From Prochlorococcaceae cyanobacterium ETNP18_MAG_14 (lineage in GTDB: Bacteria; Cyanobacteriota; Cyanobacteriia; PCC-6307; Cyanobiaceae), in assembly GCA_030741055.1 (NCBI GenBank), contig JASLWC010000008.1, positions 1-41,281 of the forward strand: a stretch of DNA of 41,281 bases, read 5' to 3'. The position numbers and the translations under genes are program-made. Of the stretch, positions 29,820-39,952 are shown in pieces. The notes beneath the pieces are model-generated. The model saw only the letters and a program-made list of their open reading frames with translations. It was not told the DNA's origin and ran no database searches. Position 1 is the first letter of the stretch; the number at the start of each line of letters is the position of its first letter.

Positions 29820-31202
29820 ATGGCACGCACTGTGGTCGTGGGGCTTGGACGCTCCGGCATCGGTGCGGCACGACTGCTACAAGCAGAAGGGCATCAAGTA
29901 ACAGTTTTTGAGCGCGGTATCGAGTCCAACCTCCAGGCCTTGGCAGCGGACCTTCGTCTACAAGGCATTGATGTGGAGCTAGGGAAGCCCATGGAGATCG
30001 CTAGCTTCAACCCCTGGCTTGATCAACTTGATGCTGTGGTGATCAGCCCTGGCATCGCCTGGGATCACCCCACACTGACTGAACTACGCCAACGCGGCAT
30101 CAACATCCTTGGGGAGGTGGCAGTTGCCTGGCGAAACCTAAACGATCTGCCATGGATCGCGATTACCGGCACAAATGGCAAAACAACCGTTACTCACCTG
30201 CTCAATCATGTGCTTGAAAGCAATGGCCTCAGGGCACCAATGGCAGGCAATGTTGGCCATGCCGCGGCCGAAATCGCACTGAGCTGGCGACAAGCAAAAG
30301 GGCAGCGGCCCGACTGGTTGGTAATGGAACTCAGCAGCTACCAAATAGAAGCTGCCCCTGAAATTGCCCCACACATAGGTATCTGGACAAACCTCACACC
30401 CGACCACCTCGAACGCCACGGCACCCTCGACGCTTACCGAAAGATCAAGCGTGGCCTACTGGAGCGCTCCAAAGTCCGCATCTTCAATGGCGATGATCCC
30501 GATCTGGGCAGCCAAAGATCCAGCTGGGACCATGGGCTGTGGGTGAGCAGCGAAGGACCTGGTAGTGCAAATCATCCCGCCGACCTTTGGATTGACGCCG
30601 AAGGGCTGGTTAGGGAACCACAAGGAGCACTCTTTGCTGCTTCGGCTCTGGCCATGCCTGGGCAGCACAATCTTCAAAATTTGCTGATGGTGACAGCCGC
30701 GGCCCGGCAAACGGGTTTACCAGCACAGGCCATCGAAGCCAGCCTGCGCTCGTTCCCAGGCGTGCCTCACCGGCTTGAGCTACTAGGGCAGGTGCAGGGA
30801 ATAAGCGTTTTCAACGACAGCAAGGCCACGAACTATGACGCCGCCTGCGTGGGCCTAAAGGCCGTTCCTGCACCTGCCGTTGTGCTTGCTGGTGGGCAAA
30901 CCAAACAAGGCGATGCATCCAGTTGGCTAAAGCAACTGAAGCAAAGCGCATCGAGCGTGGTGTTGTTTGGCAGCGGCGCTGCTGAACTACAAGTATTAAT
31001 CGAAGCCTGTGGCTTCAAGGGAGACCTGATCTGCTGCGATGACCTAAATCAAGCCGTCAACCTGGCGATTCCTCTTGGCCTCAAGCAACAAGCGGCCAGC
31101 TTGTTGCTCTCTCCAGCCTGCGCAAGTTTTGATCAATACCAAGACTTCGAAGCCCGCGGCGAGCATTTACGCAGCCTAATCAAGCCATATTTAAGATCCT
31201 AA
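29820..31202 (+). CDS. murD: UDP-N-acetylmuramoylalanine--D-glutamate ligase
   Basis: VVGLGRSGIGAARLL, WIAITGTNGKTTVTHLLNHVL, FNDSKATNYDAACVGLKA, LLSPACASFDQYQDFEARGEHL. Confidence 0.96.
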   Translation: MARTVVVGLGRSGIGAARLLQAEGHQVTVFERGIESNLQALAADLRLQGIDVELGKPMEIASFNPWLDQLDAVVISPGIAWDHPTLTELRQRGINILGEVAVAWRNLNDLPWIAITGTNGKTTVTHLLNHVLESNGLRAPMAGNVGHAAAEIALSWRQAKGQRPDWLVMELSSYQIEAAPEIAPHIGIWTNLTPDHLERHGTLDAYRKIKRGLLERSKVRIFNGDDPDLGSQRSSWDHGLWVSSEGPGSANHPADLWIDAEGLVREPQGALFAASALAMPGQHNLQNLLMVTAAARQTGLPAQAIEASLRSFPGVPHRLELLGQVQGISVFNDSKATNYDAACVGLKAVPAPAVVLAGGQTKQGDASSWLKQLKQSASSVVLFGSGAAELQVLIEACGFKGDLICCDDLNQAVNLAIPLGLKQQAASLLLSPACASFDQYQDFEARGEHLRSLIKPYLRS

Positions 31203-31701
31203 TCGCTACCAAATGGGCGTACCTTGGACGTAGTGCAACCCAAGATACTCTTCCCTTGCTTTGACAACTAAATCTATTTTAGCGCAACAAAAAAGCTAAA
31301 CAATTGATTCAACCACTTGAAGAACTAACCGTTCAGACAGAATTTACAGACAGCCAAATATCCCGACAAGCCCATCTTATCCACAGTAAATTCTCGCATT
31401 TATTTTTACAAAACACCTTATGTCAATTTCCCAATTGAGCCAAAATCAGGGCAACGCTCTAAAAGGGTATTGTTTAATCATTTCCCAAGGCTACATGAAA
31501 ACAAGCAGCTAACGAAGGCCTCAACAAGCCAAGTCAATAAAAAATATTCGCAAGATCAGTTCTGCTTGGCTTAATGGCGGGAGCGCATGTTTAGGCCCAA
31601 TCCTCTCAACTATTCATGTCCAACTGGAGCAACTCTCTAGCTATCTGTCTTATCATTTACGCCTATTCAGATTTCAACAACGCCGAACCAAATCGCCTCA
31701 T

Positions 31702-32172
31702 ATGACAACACGCAACTACTGGTTGATGAAAAGTGAGCCTGATGCCTATGGAATCGACCAGCTCAAGCAAGAAGGCAGCACACTCTGGGATGGGATTCGT
31801 AACTACCAGGCCCGCAACTTCATGCGATCAATGGTCGTTGGTGATCGTGCATTCTTTTATCACTCGAACTGCAAGCCCCCAGGAATCGTGGGGCTAATGG
31901 AAGTAACGGAAACAAGAATCATTGACCCAACCCAGTTTGATGCAAAGGCGAAGTACTACGACCCAAATTCAAAACAAGACAAACCACGTTGGGACTGCGT
32001 TCAACTGCGTTACCTCGGATGTTTTAACGAGCTGCTGAGCCTGGAAAAACTACGTGATAGATACAGCGCAGAAGAGCTGCCGGTAGTTCGTAAAGGCAAT
32101 CGCCTCTCAATCCTGCCGGTACCCAAAAGCACGGCAACAAATCTGTTGCAATGGCTTGGGCCACTCAACTAA
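31702..32172 (+). CDS. EVE domain protein
   Basis: YWLMKSEPDAYGIDQLKQEGSTLWDGIRNYQARNFMRSMVVGDRAFFYHSNCKPPGIVGLMEV. Confidence 0.93.
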   Translation: MTTRNYWLMKSEPDAYGIDQLKQEGSTLWDGIRNYQARNFMRSMVVGDRAFFYHSNCKPPGIVGLMEVTETRIIDPTQFDAKAKYYDPNSKQDKPRWDCVQLRYLGCFNELLSLEKLRDRYSAEELPVVRKGNRLSILPVPKSTATNLLQWLGPLN

Positions 32173-32251
32173 CCCTTTACAAAGCCCCCTCAAGCTGGCA
32201 GCGCTGTCGCTAGTTCGAAAGTCGTAAAAAAATAATCGCCGCAATCACCAG

Positions 32252-32590
32252 TCACAAACCCTGCATCATGGAATCGCTACGGAACATATTGCCCACGTAA
32301 AGACGGGTTAGCTCTCTTGAATCCATACCGTTTTGCACAAGAAAGCCAGCCAGAGCAGCCTTGATTAATCGGTACTGATCCCAATTGGGGCACTTCTCAA
32401 TGAAACCAGTCATCGCCTCTTGCAAATCCACAGGCAACTCAGCCTGGAAGCTGACGACGCCATCAACAACCTCATCATCAACAACCTCCTCACCAACAGC
32501 CTGTTGAACTGTCAGCGGCGCCTCTATCGCCACTTCTAGCTCAGCCTCTTTGACATCCCCCACTGAGATCTCGTATGCGTTGAATGACAC
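32252..32590 (-). CDS. DUF2811-like protein
   Basis: VSFQAELPVDLQEAMTGFIEKCPNWDQYRLIKAALAGFLVQNG matches the remembered DUF2811 pattern; acidic N-terminal extension. Confidence 0.75.
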   Translation of the reverse strand: MSFNAYEISVGDVKEAELEVAIEAPLTVQQAVGEEVVDDEVVDGVVSFQAELPVDLQEAMTGFIEKCPNWDQYRLIKAALAGFLVQNGMDSRELTRLYVGNMFRSDSMMQGL

Positions 32591-32762
32591 CAGTTCTCCA
32601 CATCTCGACCCTGCAAGTCAAGACCCCGCTCAAAAGCACATCCCAACCCGTCTCACAATGAGAACGATGGCCTGACAGCCTTCCAGGGAGAGGGCCTCAG
32701 TATTTAATCGCCACAGGACTCACGAGCGATCTGCGTCAAGGGGGCATCCAACTCAAAAACAC

Positions 32763-32815
32763 TTTTCCACATGTTTTAGTGGCAGAGATGGTCAAAGCTT
32801 GCAAGCTGTGGAAAA
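32763..32815. promoter_or_regulatory. Inverted pair of DnaA-box-like 9-mers
   Basis: TTTTCCACA at 32763..32771 and its reverse complement TGTGGAAAA at 32807..32815, in a non-coding gap. Confidence 0.45.
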
Positions 32816-32880
32816 GCTGTGCATTACCTTGCGCAAGACCGGGGAAAGATCAATCCCGCCCTATCGATCAGCCTCTCTAA

Positions 32881-33258
32881 TCATTGATCAGAATCCCAGG
32901 CGGTTCTCATCGCTGCTGCCATTGCCTGTGCAGCAGGTGCTGGCCAGTGCCCTTCAACCCCTCGGGCACTCTCGCCATCACCCTGTAAAACCACCTGGAG
33001 GCTCCAGTCATGGCGATCACCATCCAGGCAAGCCCACCATGACTGGCGTTCCATCTCTAAGCAGACAGATTCCTCTGCAAGCAACTGAGTAACAAGCTGC
33101 TGATGCTGATCCGTGAGCTCAACGATCAGAGCCATCAAAAGCTTCCATTCAGCTTGAGTGAGCTCAACAGCCCAACTTTCTCCTCCTATTAACACAGGGA
33201 AGGCTGTCCTGGCAGGGTCCCTAGCGAGTCGCCAGCCAGCCCCCTCCTTTTGAATCAT
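32881..33258 (-). CDS. DUF1818-like conserved cyanobacterial protein
   Basis: EGAGWRLARDPARTAFPVLIGGESWAVELTQAEWKLLMALI...; internal ATG at 33258 chosen. Confidence 0.75.
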   Translation of the reverse strand: MIQKEGAGWRLARDPARTAFPVLIGGESWAVELTQAEWKLLMALIVELTDQHQQLVTQLLAEESVCLEMERQSWWACLDGDRHDWSLQVVLQGDGESARGVEGHWPAPAAQAMAAAMRTAWDSDQ

Positions 33259-33262
33259 GGCC

Positions 33263-33490
33263 TCAGCCAGGCAACAAATCCGGTTGGTCCTGCTCGTCAC
33301 TGAGTTCAACGATGGCCCGCTGAACTGGCTTCACGCTCGATTCCTCTAGCAGGCCATCAAAATCATCGAAGCGTCGCTGCTTAGCGCGAAATGCAATCCG
33401 CACTGTTGTTAGGTAGCGATTAGTCGACTTACGGATAAGGCTCTCCCCGCGCTTAGCCAGGTCTTTGGGATCCACGCCAGATGTGATCAC
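33263..33490 (-). CDS. rpoZ: RNA polymerase omega subunit
   Basis: [35 protein letters not shown], cyanobacterial omega. Confidence 0.9.
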   Translation of the reverse strand: MITSGVDPKDLAKRGESLIRKSTNRYLTTVRIAFRAKQRRFDDFDGLLEESSVKPVQRAIVELSDEQDQPDLLPG

Positions 33491-33533
33491 AGAAACTTCT
33501 CTAATAGCTATTTCAGTTCAGTTTAGGCGAGCG

Positions 33534-33821
33534 CTAAGCAAATAGATCACTGTGAAACGGCACCTCCATCGGATAGGTCCGCTGCAGGGAACCCGGCACC
33601 CGCAAGACAATCTGTCGACCAAGCCCCAAAGCAGCCAAAGGAGGCCTCAGATATTTCAGTAAGGCACTGACTTCTTCTAGATGCTCTTGATCAACACACT
33701 CAATGCGGATACTCCCCCAACTACGAGACATGCGGCAATCGAGCAACGGTTCCAGCTCTGCCTCGATGCACGAGTCCTCTCGATAAAAAGAGAGCACCAG
33801 GCGCTGCAACCGGTCCATCAT
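33534..33821 (-). CDS. Conserved hypothetical protein (95 aa)
   Basis: Intact ORF MMDRLQRLVLSFYREDSCIEAELEPLLDC..., in a plausible arrangement divergent from the Hsp70-like gene. Confidence 0.65.
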   Translation of the reverse strand: MMDRLQRLVLSFYREDSCIEAELEPLLDCRMSRSWGSIRIECVDQEHLEEVSALLKYLRPPLAALGLGRQIVLRVPGSLQRTYPMEVPFHSDLFA

Positions 33822-33864
33822 GATTTCCTCTTAGCCTCCTTATCACCACAACCTGGCCATAACA

Positions 33865-35493
33865 ATGGACATGCCCCCAGAGGGCGCAGGAAAGCTTCAG
33901 ATTTCCCCACAACAATTCGGCACCCTTGCGATCGACCTCGGAAGCACCACCACGGTTGTTGCCTTCCAATCTGAACATGCTGAGAAGCCTCAACTACTTG
34001 ATCTACCACCAATCAGCCGTCGCTGCGGTGAAGTACCCAGCCTGATCTGGGCCTACCAAGCCAAGGACTCCAACCCTCTAGTCGGCCAGCAAGTGCACGA
34101 TGCAGATCTGGCAGGCCAAGACCACCAAAACCTAAGCAAAGACTTCAAACGCTCGATAGGAGCCCCAGCTCCCCATCGAACTAGTCGCGATGGATCTGGG
34201 CTTACCCCAGAACAGGCCGGGGAGCTCTTGCTGCAACAGATCTGGCAGCGACTCCCCCCCCATATTGAGGTGCAGCGCCTTGTGCTCACAGCACCAGTGG
34301 AAAGTTACCGCGCTTACAAGCTCTGGCTGAATCAAGTCTGCACAACACTGCCGGTCGATGAAATCGCCCTGGTTGACGAACCCACGGCCGCCGCCATGGG
34401 TGCCGGCCTGCCACCAGGGTCCAAGCTGCTAGTGATGGACCTAGGTGGTTGCACCATTGACCTTTCCCTAGTGGCGCTAGAAGGCGGTGAAGGACGCTCT
34501 GGCCCAATCGCCCAGTTAGTCAGATTCGCCGGTAAAGATCTCCAGGACAGCAGTAAACAGACCCTTCGTTGCGCACGGGTACTCGGCAAGGCGGGGCTGA
34601 AGCTAGGTGGACGGGATCTGGATCATTGGATTGTCAATCATCTCTATCCCGATGTTCCCCTCTCAGAAGCACTGCTAAACAGCGCAGAACGTCTTAAGTG
34701 CCGCCTTAGTGAGGATGGGCTTAAGGATGATCAAAGCCAGCTGGAGATTGCCGTCGAGCCAGGAGGCAATCAAATACTTCCTCTGCGACTCTGTCGCCGG
34801 GAACTAGAGCAGCTCCTAATCAGCAGAGGCTTGCTAAACAGCCTCGCCAGACTGCTTGAGCGAACTCTGGCCAAAGGAAAAGCCAATGGTTGCGACCTCA
34901 AAGACCTTAAAGGCGTAGTAGCCGTTGGTGGAGGAGCACAAATCCCCTTAGTTCGTCGTTGGTTGCAGCAACAAACTCAGCCAGCCCAACTGCTAACACC
35001 TCCACCAATAGAAGCCGTAGCTGTAGGAGCCTTGCAACTCACACCGGGGGTCAAAGTTCGCGATCTGCTACACCACGGCGTATCTCTGCGCTGCTGGGAC
35101 CAAAGAAGCAAGCGACATCATTGGCATCCGCTATTTGTCGCCGGGCAGCCCTGGCCAACAACAAACCCGCTTGAACTAGTACTAGCCGCCAGCCAGGTCG
35201 ATCAACTGCAGCTGGAGGTGGTGCTTGGTGAGCCGGACAGCCAAGAGAGTCATGAAGTGATCTACATCGATGGCATACCGACCCTGCAAGCAAGCTCAGC
35301 TGAACGTCGAATCGATCACTGGCCTGATAACTGCAACCCCACCTCCCTTGCACTGAATCCACCCGGGCAGCCAGGGCAAGACTGCCTGAAGCTGCAGTTC
35401 AGCATCGACGACAACGCTCAACTGCAGATGGAAGGGATAGATCTCCGCAGCGGCGAGCGGCTGAACAAGCAAAAGCTGGGCAGCGTGCGATAG
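33865..35493 (+). CDS. Hsp70-family (DnaK-like) protein, divergent
   Basis: LAIDLGSTTTVVAFQ, VDEPTAAAMGAG, VMDLGGCTIDLSLV, VVAVGGGAQIPLVRRWL; short non-canonical C-terminus. Confidence 0.9.
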   Translation: MDMPPEGAGKLQISPQQFGTLAIDLGSTTTVVAFQSEHAEKPQLLDLPPISRRCGEVPSLIWAYQAKDSNPLVGQQVHDADLAGQDHQNLSKDFKRSIGAPAPHRTSRDGSGLTPEQAGELLLQQIWQRLPPHIEVQRLVLTAPVESYRAYKLWLNQVCTTLPVDEIALVDEPTAAAMGAGLPPGSKLLVMDLGGCTIDLSLVALEGGEGRSGPIAQLVRFAGKDLQDSSKQTLRCARVLGKAGLKLGGRDLDHWIVNHLYPDVPLSEALLNSAERLKCRLSEDGLKDDQSQLEIAVEPGGNQILPLRLCRRELEQLLISRGLLNSLARLLERTLAKGKANGCDLKDLKGVVAVGGGAQIPLVRRWLQQQTQPAQLLTPPPIEAVAVGALQLTPGVKVRDLLHHGVSLRCWDQRSKRHHWHPLFVAGQPWPTTNPLELVLAASQVDQLQLEVVLGEPDSQESHEVIYIDGIPTLQASSAERRIDHWPDNCNPTSLALNPPGQPGQDCLKLQFSIDDNAQLQMEGIDLRSGERLNKQKLGSVR

Positions 35494-35620
35494 CCGTTCT
35501 ATCCACACCAACCTCAAAGCAGTCAAAAGGCAAGGCGAGCTTTGGCTGACCTGATCTCTGACATAAATACAAAAGGCACCGATGCATTGACGCTGCTCTC
35601 AGCAGCTCGCCATGTATGCC

Positions 35621-36175
35621 TTAAACAGATAACTGGCGCAAATAGACACCCTCTTCTCCATCCACATCGGCAAGGCGCAATTCAATACTTTCAGTACGAC
35701 GTGTCGGCACTTTGCGACCACAGAAATCAGGCTGGATCGGTACTTCCCGGTGGCCACGATCCACCATCACCAACAACATCACCCGCTGAGGCCTCCCCCA
35801 AGCCTGAAGAGCCTCAAGGGCAGCACGCACGGTGCGGCCGGTAAAAATCACATCATCAACCAATACAACCTGTCTACCCTCAACGCTGGTGGGGAGATTG
35901 GTGGGTTGCACCATTCGAGTACCGACCCGACCAAGATCATCGCGATGGAAAGTGGGATCCAGGCTTCCCTGGGCAATTTTTTGACCAGAAAGTGTCTCCA
36001 ACTCTCTTGCAATTGCAAGAGAAAGCTGCACCCCTCGAGTAGGAATCCCCAAAAGCAGCAGCTCCTGGCTATTGGGTACCGACTCGAGCACTTGAGAGGC
36101 AAGGCGCGACAAGGTGCGACCAAGCTCCTGAGCCGACAGGATCTCCACCCGTTCGTCACTGCCGCTGTTGATCAT
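35621..36175 (-). CDS. pyrR: Bifunctional pyr operon regulator/uracil phosphoribosyltransferase
   Basis: EILSAQELGRTLSRLASQVLE, LLLLGIPTRGVQLSLAIAREL, QVVLVDDVIFTGRTVRAALEAL; internal ATG at 36175 chosen. Confidence 0.93.
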   Translation of the reverse strand: MINSGSDERVEILSAQELGRTLSRLASQVLESVPNSQELLLLGIPTRGVQLSLAIARELETLSGQKIAQGSLDPTFHRDDLGRVGTRMVQPTNLPTSVEGRQVVLVDDVIFTGRTVRAALEALQAWGRPQRVMLLVMVDRGHREVPIQPDFCGRKVPTRRTESIELRLADVDGEEGVYLRQLSV

Positions 36176-36331
36176 GGGAGTGAGTATTAGCAGCTGAGTG
36201 TATGCCGATCCTCTTGGGACTCCAAGTGCAAGGGATGCGTAAAAGCTGACGCAAGTCGGCACAAATGCGACCCAAGCCCCGAGACGAAGTAAATTGACTA
36301 TTGGGAAGGCCTTAAGAAGGAATAGTCGCGT

Positions 36332-37960
36332 GTGAGCATGCCTAGCAGCAGTTCCGGAGACTCAAGGCATTTCGGCCGGGTCGCGCCTGTAGTGCTGGCG
36401 ATCCTTGATGGCTGGGGGCATCGGGAGGATAGAGAGCACAACGCCATCCGTTGCGCCGAAACTCCAATCATGGATGCCCTTTGGCATGCCTACCCCCACA
36501 CCCTGATCGAAGCCAGTGGTGCCGCTGTCGGGCTACCTGACAACCAAATGGGCAATTCCGAAGTTGGTCATCTAACTATCGGTGCAGGCCGGGTAATTCG
36601 TCAGGAACTAGTACGCATCAGTGAAACCGTACGAGCTGGAAAGCTTGGGCAGACCCCTGCCCTGATCGAGCTAGCCGAACGGTTGCAGCACTCTGGTGGC
36701 ACACTTCACCTATTAGGACTCTGCTCCGACGGGGGGGTACACAGCCATATAGATCATCTCTGTGGGCTTTTGCACTGGGCGGCCGCCGTTGGCCTCAAGA
36801 AGGTAACGGTGCACGTGATCACCGATGGACGAGATACACCGACTCAAAGTGCAGGAAAGTACCTAGAACAAATTGAAGACGCCATCAGCGCCAGTGGGGT
36901 CGGGGAACTAGCAAGCATCTGTGGCCGTTACTGGGCCATGGACCGCGACCACCGCTGGGAACGTACGGTCAAGGCTTATGACCTGCTCACCAGCCCGGAG
37001 CAGTCGCTCAGCGAGAACTGTGCAACAGATGTACTAAGCGAAAGTTATGCCGCAGGTACCACCGATGAATTTCTTGAGCCAACACGACTAACCAACAATT
37101 GCCTCAAAGATGGCGATGGTCTGGTGATGTTCAACTTCCGACCTGATCGCGCCAGGCAATTGGTGCAAGCCCTAACCCTTTCAAACTTCGATAGCTTCCA
37201 GCGAAACCATAGTCCCCAGCTGGATGTAGTCACCTTCACTCAGTACGAACAAGATCTACCTGTAGCCATAGCCTTTCCCGCCGAGTCCCTCGACCATCTA
37301 CTTGGTCAAGTGGTGTCCGAGCATGGCCTGCGCCAATACCGCACTGCAGAAACAGAGAAATATCCCCACGTGACTTATTTCATGAATGGCGGCATCGAAC
37401 AACCATTGGCTGGAGAAGACCGCCATCTAGTGCCATCACCGCGAGTAGCCACCTACGACCTATCTCCAGCCATGTCTGCAGAGACTCTTACCAAGAGTTG
37501 TATTGCATCTATTGAGAGTGGTTTGTATTCACTTGTAGTGATCAACTACGCCAATCCAGATATGGTCGGCCACACCGGCGTGATGGGAGCCGCTCAGGAA
37601 GCCATCAAAACTGTGGACAGCTGTATCGGCAAATTGCTGGATGCAACAGGACGGATGGGCGGCACCCTTTTGATAACTGCCGACCATGGCAATGCTGAAC
37701 TGATGCAGGGATCAGATGGTCAGGCCTGGACGGCTCACACCACCAACCCCGTACCGGTAATCCTGGTAGAAGGTGAGGAACGCAAGCTCGCCGGCTATGG
37801 CAATGAGATCCGATTACGTGAAGACGGTGGCCTGGCTGATATCGCACCCACTCTGCTGCAAATACTTTGCTTGCCCAAGCCAGATGCCATGTCTGGCTTG
37901 TCGTTGATTCAAGCTATTGAGTCACCAACACTTTCCGCACGACTACCGCAACCGGTCTAA
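36332..37960 (+). CDS. gpmI: 2,3-bisphosphoglycerate-independent phosphoglycerate mutase
   Basis: [74 protein letters not shown]. Confidence 0.97.
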   Translation: MSMPSSSSGDSRHFGRVAPVVLAILDGWGHREDREHNAIRCAETPIMDALWHAYPHTLIEASGAAVGLPDNQMGNSEVGHLTIGAGRVIRQELVRISETVRAGKLGQTPALIELAERLQHSGGTLHLLGLCSDGGVHSHIDHLCGLLHWAAAVGLKKVTVHVITDGRDTPTQSAGKYLEQIEDAISASGVGELASICGRYWAMDRDHRWERTVKAYDLLTSPEQSLSENCATDVLSESYAAGTTDEFLEPTRLTNNCLKDGDGLVMFNFRPDRARQLVQALTLSNFDSFQRNHSPQLDVVTFTQYEQDLPVAIAFPAESLDHLLGQVVSEHGLRQYRTAETEKYPHVTYFMNGGIEQPLAGEDRHLVPSPRVATYDLSPAMSAETLTKSCIASIESGLYSLVVINYANPDMVGHTGVMGAAQEAIKTVDSCIGKLLDATGRMGGTLLITADHGNAELMQGSDGQAWTAHTTNPVPVILVEGEERKLAGYGNEIRLREDGGLADIAPTLLQILCLPKPDAMSGLSLIQAIESPTLSARLPQPV

Positions 37961-38018
37961 GCGCTGCTTTTAGAACTTTGACGTCAGCATGCAGCCAAAT
38001 CATCCCTAGACTCATCCG

Positions 38019-38249
38019 ATGACTACCACTATTCTCTCCTGGGTTTGGATCGCTTCTGGCGTTTTATTGATGCTTTTGGTACTGCTGCATAGCCCCAAAG
38101 GTGGTGGCATGGGAGGCATATCAGCTAGCGGTAGCTCCAGTTTCACAAGCACCAGCAGTGCTGAAGCAACATTGAACAGGATCACCTGGATATGTCTAGC
38201 CGTATTTCTCAGCCTTGCCGTGATTCTCAGCGCCGGCTGGCTCAGCTGA
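38019..38249 (+). CDS. secG: Preprotein translocase subunit SecG
   Basis: Two TM helices flanking LLHSPKGGGMGGISASGSSSFTSTSSAEATLNRITWI. Confidence 0.93.
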   Translation: MTTTILSWVWIASGVLLMLLVLLHSPKGGGMGGISASGSSSFTSTSSAEATLNRITWICLAVFLSLAVILSAGWLS

Positions 38250-38950
38250 ACAGAACTGTATTAGCCATCAATATCACCATCTAGATGCGACAGGACTTGC
38301 TAAAAGGCTTCACCGAAAACTTGCTTAAACTTGTCAGCAGCCAAGATCAAGCTCACAAATGACAAGTTCACCAATAACAGGGCCATCGCCTTGTCTATAT
38401 AAATCAAAGCTCAAGCATTGCACCTAATTGGCCAATAGTTATTCATCGCCAATCGGAAACCAGCAGATGACAACAAAAGGCGCAGTAAATAGATGTCTTG
38501 CAAAGTTATGCGAAAAAGTTTTCAAGCACCTATAGCCAGTTGCAGAGTGTCGACAATGCCTTGAGCGCCTGATGAAACTGTTCCTAGAGAATCACAACTC
38601 TGCTCAAATCAAGGCACTTAGTGATATCGAAGCCAGGGGAAAAGACTTGTCCCTTCAAATAGGTCACGATCGCATTAGGAGGCATGAACGACTTGCGACA
38701 AGCAAGCCCTATCAATTTTTGAACATCCCTAGAGGCAGAGATCTTTTCTGCCGCGAAGGCCAACTAGCTGCAGAAGCCTTGCTGCAAGCAACAACTAGTT
38801 GATAACTGCTAACTATTAAGTCGAGACCAAGTAGGCGATAAGATCTCAGGGTGACTGAGTCAAGTTGGCAATATGCGATCCCAGGCATACAAGTGATACA
38901 GCCACAAAGCCAAAACAAGGAGCGAGCTCTACTAAATAGGCGTTACAAGC

Positions 38951-38956
38951 TATAAT
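38951..38956 (+). promoter_or_regulatory. Candidate -10 element (TATAAT) upstream of the orphan ORF at 39025
   Basis: GTTACAAGCTATAATATAG; perfect TATAAT about 70 nt upstream of the ATG. No convincing -35. Confidence 0.35.
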
Positions 38957-39024
38957 ATAGTTGTCGGCAATGGCGACTTGCTCTACTGATCTCTTATCGA
39001 CAAGACATCTATCGGAAACCCACA

Positions 39025-39315
39025 ATGGCAAAGGCCCAAGAAGAGCAATCGACAAAGGCTCCAGACGAGAAAATTACAACCGATACAATTATCTTGCTTT
39101 TCGTAAGGATTGGATTAATTTTATTTGACGCATTAAAGAAGTTTTTCTCAATCCTTGATGCAGGAATAACAAAAACCGATCCAGCTGAAAACAAACAAAT
39201 ACTGCCGAACAAAAATTCCAATGACAAACTTAAAACAATGCTCAAGAAAGATTTAGTAGAACTAGTAATCGCCTACGAAAAGGAAACAGGGATTGACCAT
39301 GAGAAAGTTAAATAA
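39025..39315 (+). CDS. Orphan hypothetical protein (96 aa), one predicted TM segment
   Basis: MAKAQEEQSTKAPDEKITTDTIILLFVRIGLILFDALKKFFSILDAG...; Lys/Glu/Ile-rich, in an AT-rich island. Confidence 0.6.
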   Translation: MAKAQEEQSTKAPDEKITTDTIILLFVRIGLILFDALKKFFSILDAGITKTDPAENKQILPNKNSNDKLKTMLKKDLVELVIAYEKETGIDHEKVK

Positions 39316-39451
39316 CTAACCATTTTGGCAATCAATAGCAAAGCCAATCAAGAAGAAAGTTGGCTTACCGAACAGGCCCTACACCTCTTCGGGAGCATTC
39401 ATCAACAACTACTAATAAGAAACCCTTAGCTCACCCATCGTTTAAAAACAA

Positions 39452-39952
39452 GTGAACTCAAAAGCAGAAAACCTTGCTAAGTCAATAAGGGAATCCTCTC
39501 CTTTATATGATTACTGGAAATCGGAACAAAACGAAGCCGACGAAAAAGAACGATTGTTGAAGGCAAACAGCGAAAGCCCAGCATCATATCTGTTCAAGGC
39601 AGAGCCATATAAATGGGAGAACCTATACCAAAGCATCACAAGAGAAATCATCAAAGGCGATAAAGACTCAATAAAAGGGCTGAAAGTATTACTTAGTACA
39701 ATCAATACCGAAGAAAAAGGCAAATTACTTAAAATACTTGGCAGCAATAAAATCCTTGACGGAGAAACACTTGACCTGATAAGGCACGAGGACATAAAAA
39801 AAGCAACAACGAAGAAAAATATATTTAGATTCGCAAGAATACTATTTACAATATTTGTTAATCCATATGGCATCAAATTAAAAGGTGAAAAAAAGCACAT
39901 TTATGAACGTACTGGCGCGATCATAGCTACATTAAAAAAAACAAAATACTAA
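39452..39952 (+). CDS. Orphan hypothetical protein (166 aa)
   Basis: GTG-start ORF MNSKAENLAKSIRESSPLYDYWKSEQNEADEKERLL...; AT-rich codon usage; no family recognised. Confidence 0.6.
   Translation: MNSKAENLAKSIRESSPLYDYWKSEQNEADEKERLLKANSESPASYLFKAEPYKWENLYQSITREIIKGDKDSIKGLKVLLSTINTEEKGKLLKILGSNKILDGETLDLIRHEDIKKATTKKNIFRFARILFTIFVNPYGIKLKGEKKHIYERTGAIIATLKKTKY

Noticed and set aside
31377-32815. Chromosomal replication origin
   Set aside because: Only three DnaA-like boxes over 1.4 kb and no dnaA or dnaN nearby. In picocyanobacteria the origin is expected near dnaN, so a binding/titration site is the most that can be suggested.
38572-38802. 76-aa + strand ORF MKLFLENHNSAQIKALSD...
   Set aside because: No recognisable family or ribosome-binding evidence; the overlapping minus-strand ORF is equally (un)supported. 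The CAACTAG...CTAGTTG inverted repeat at its 3' end is short and could be chance.
39511-39900. 129-aa minus-strand ORF opposite the 39452 ORF
   Set aside because: Antisense artefact of a Lys/Glu-rich gene (complement reads as Phe/Leu/Ser); the + strand reading is more protein-like.
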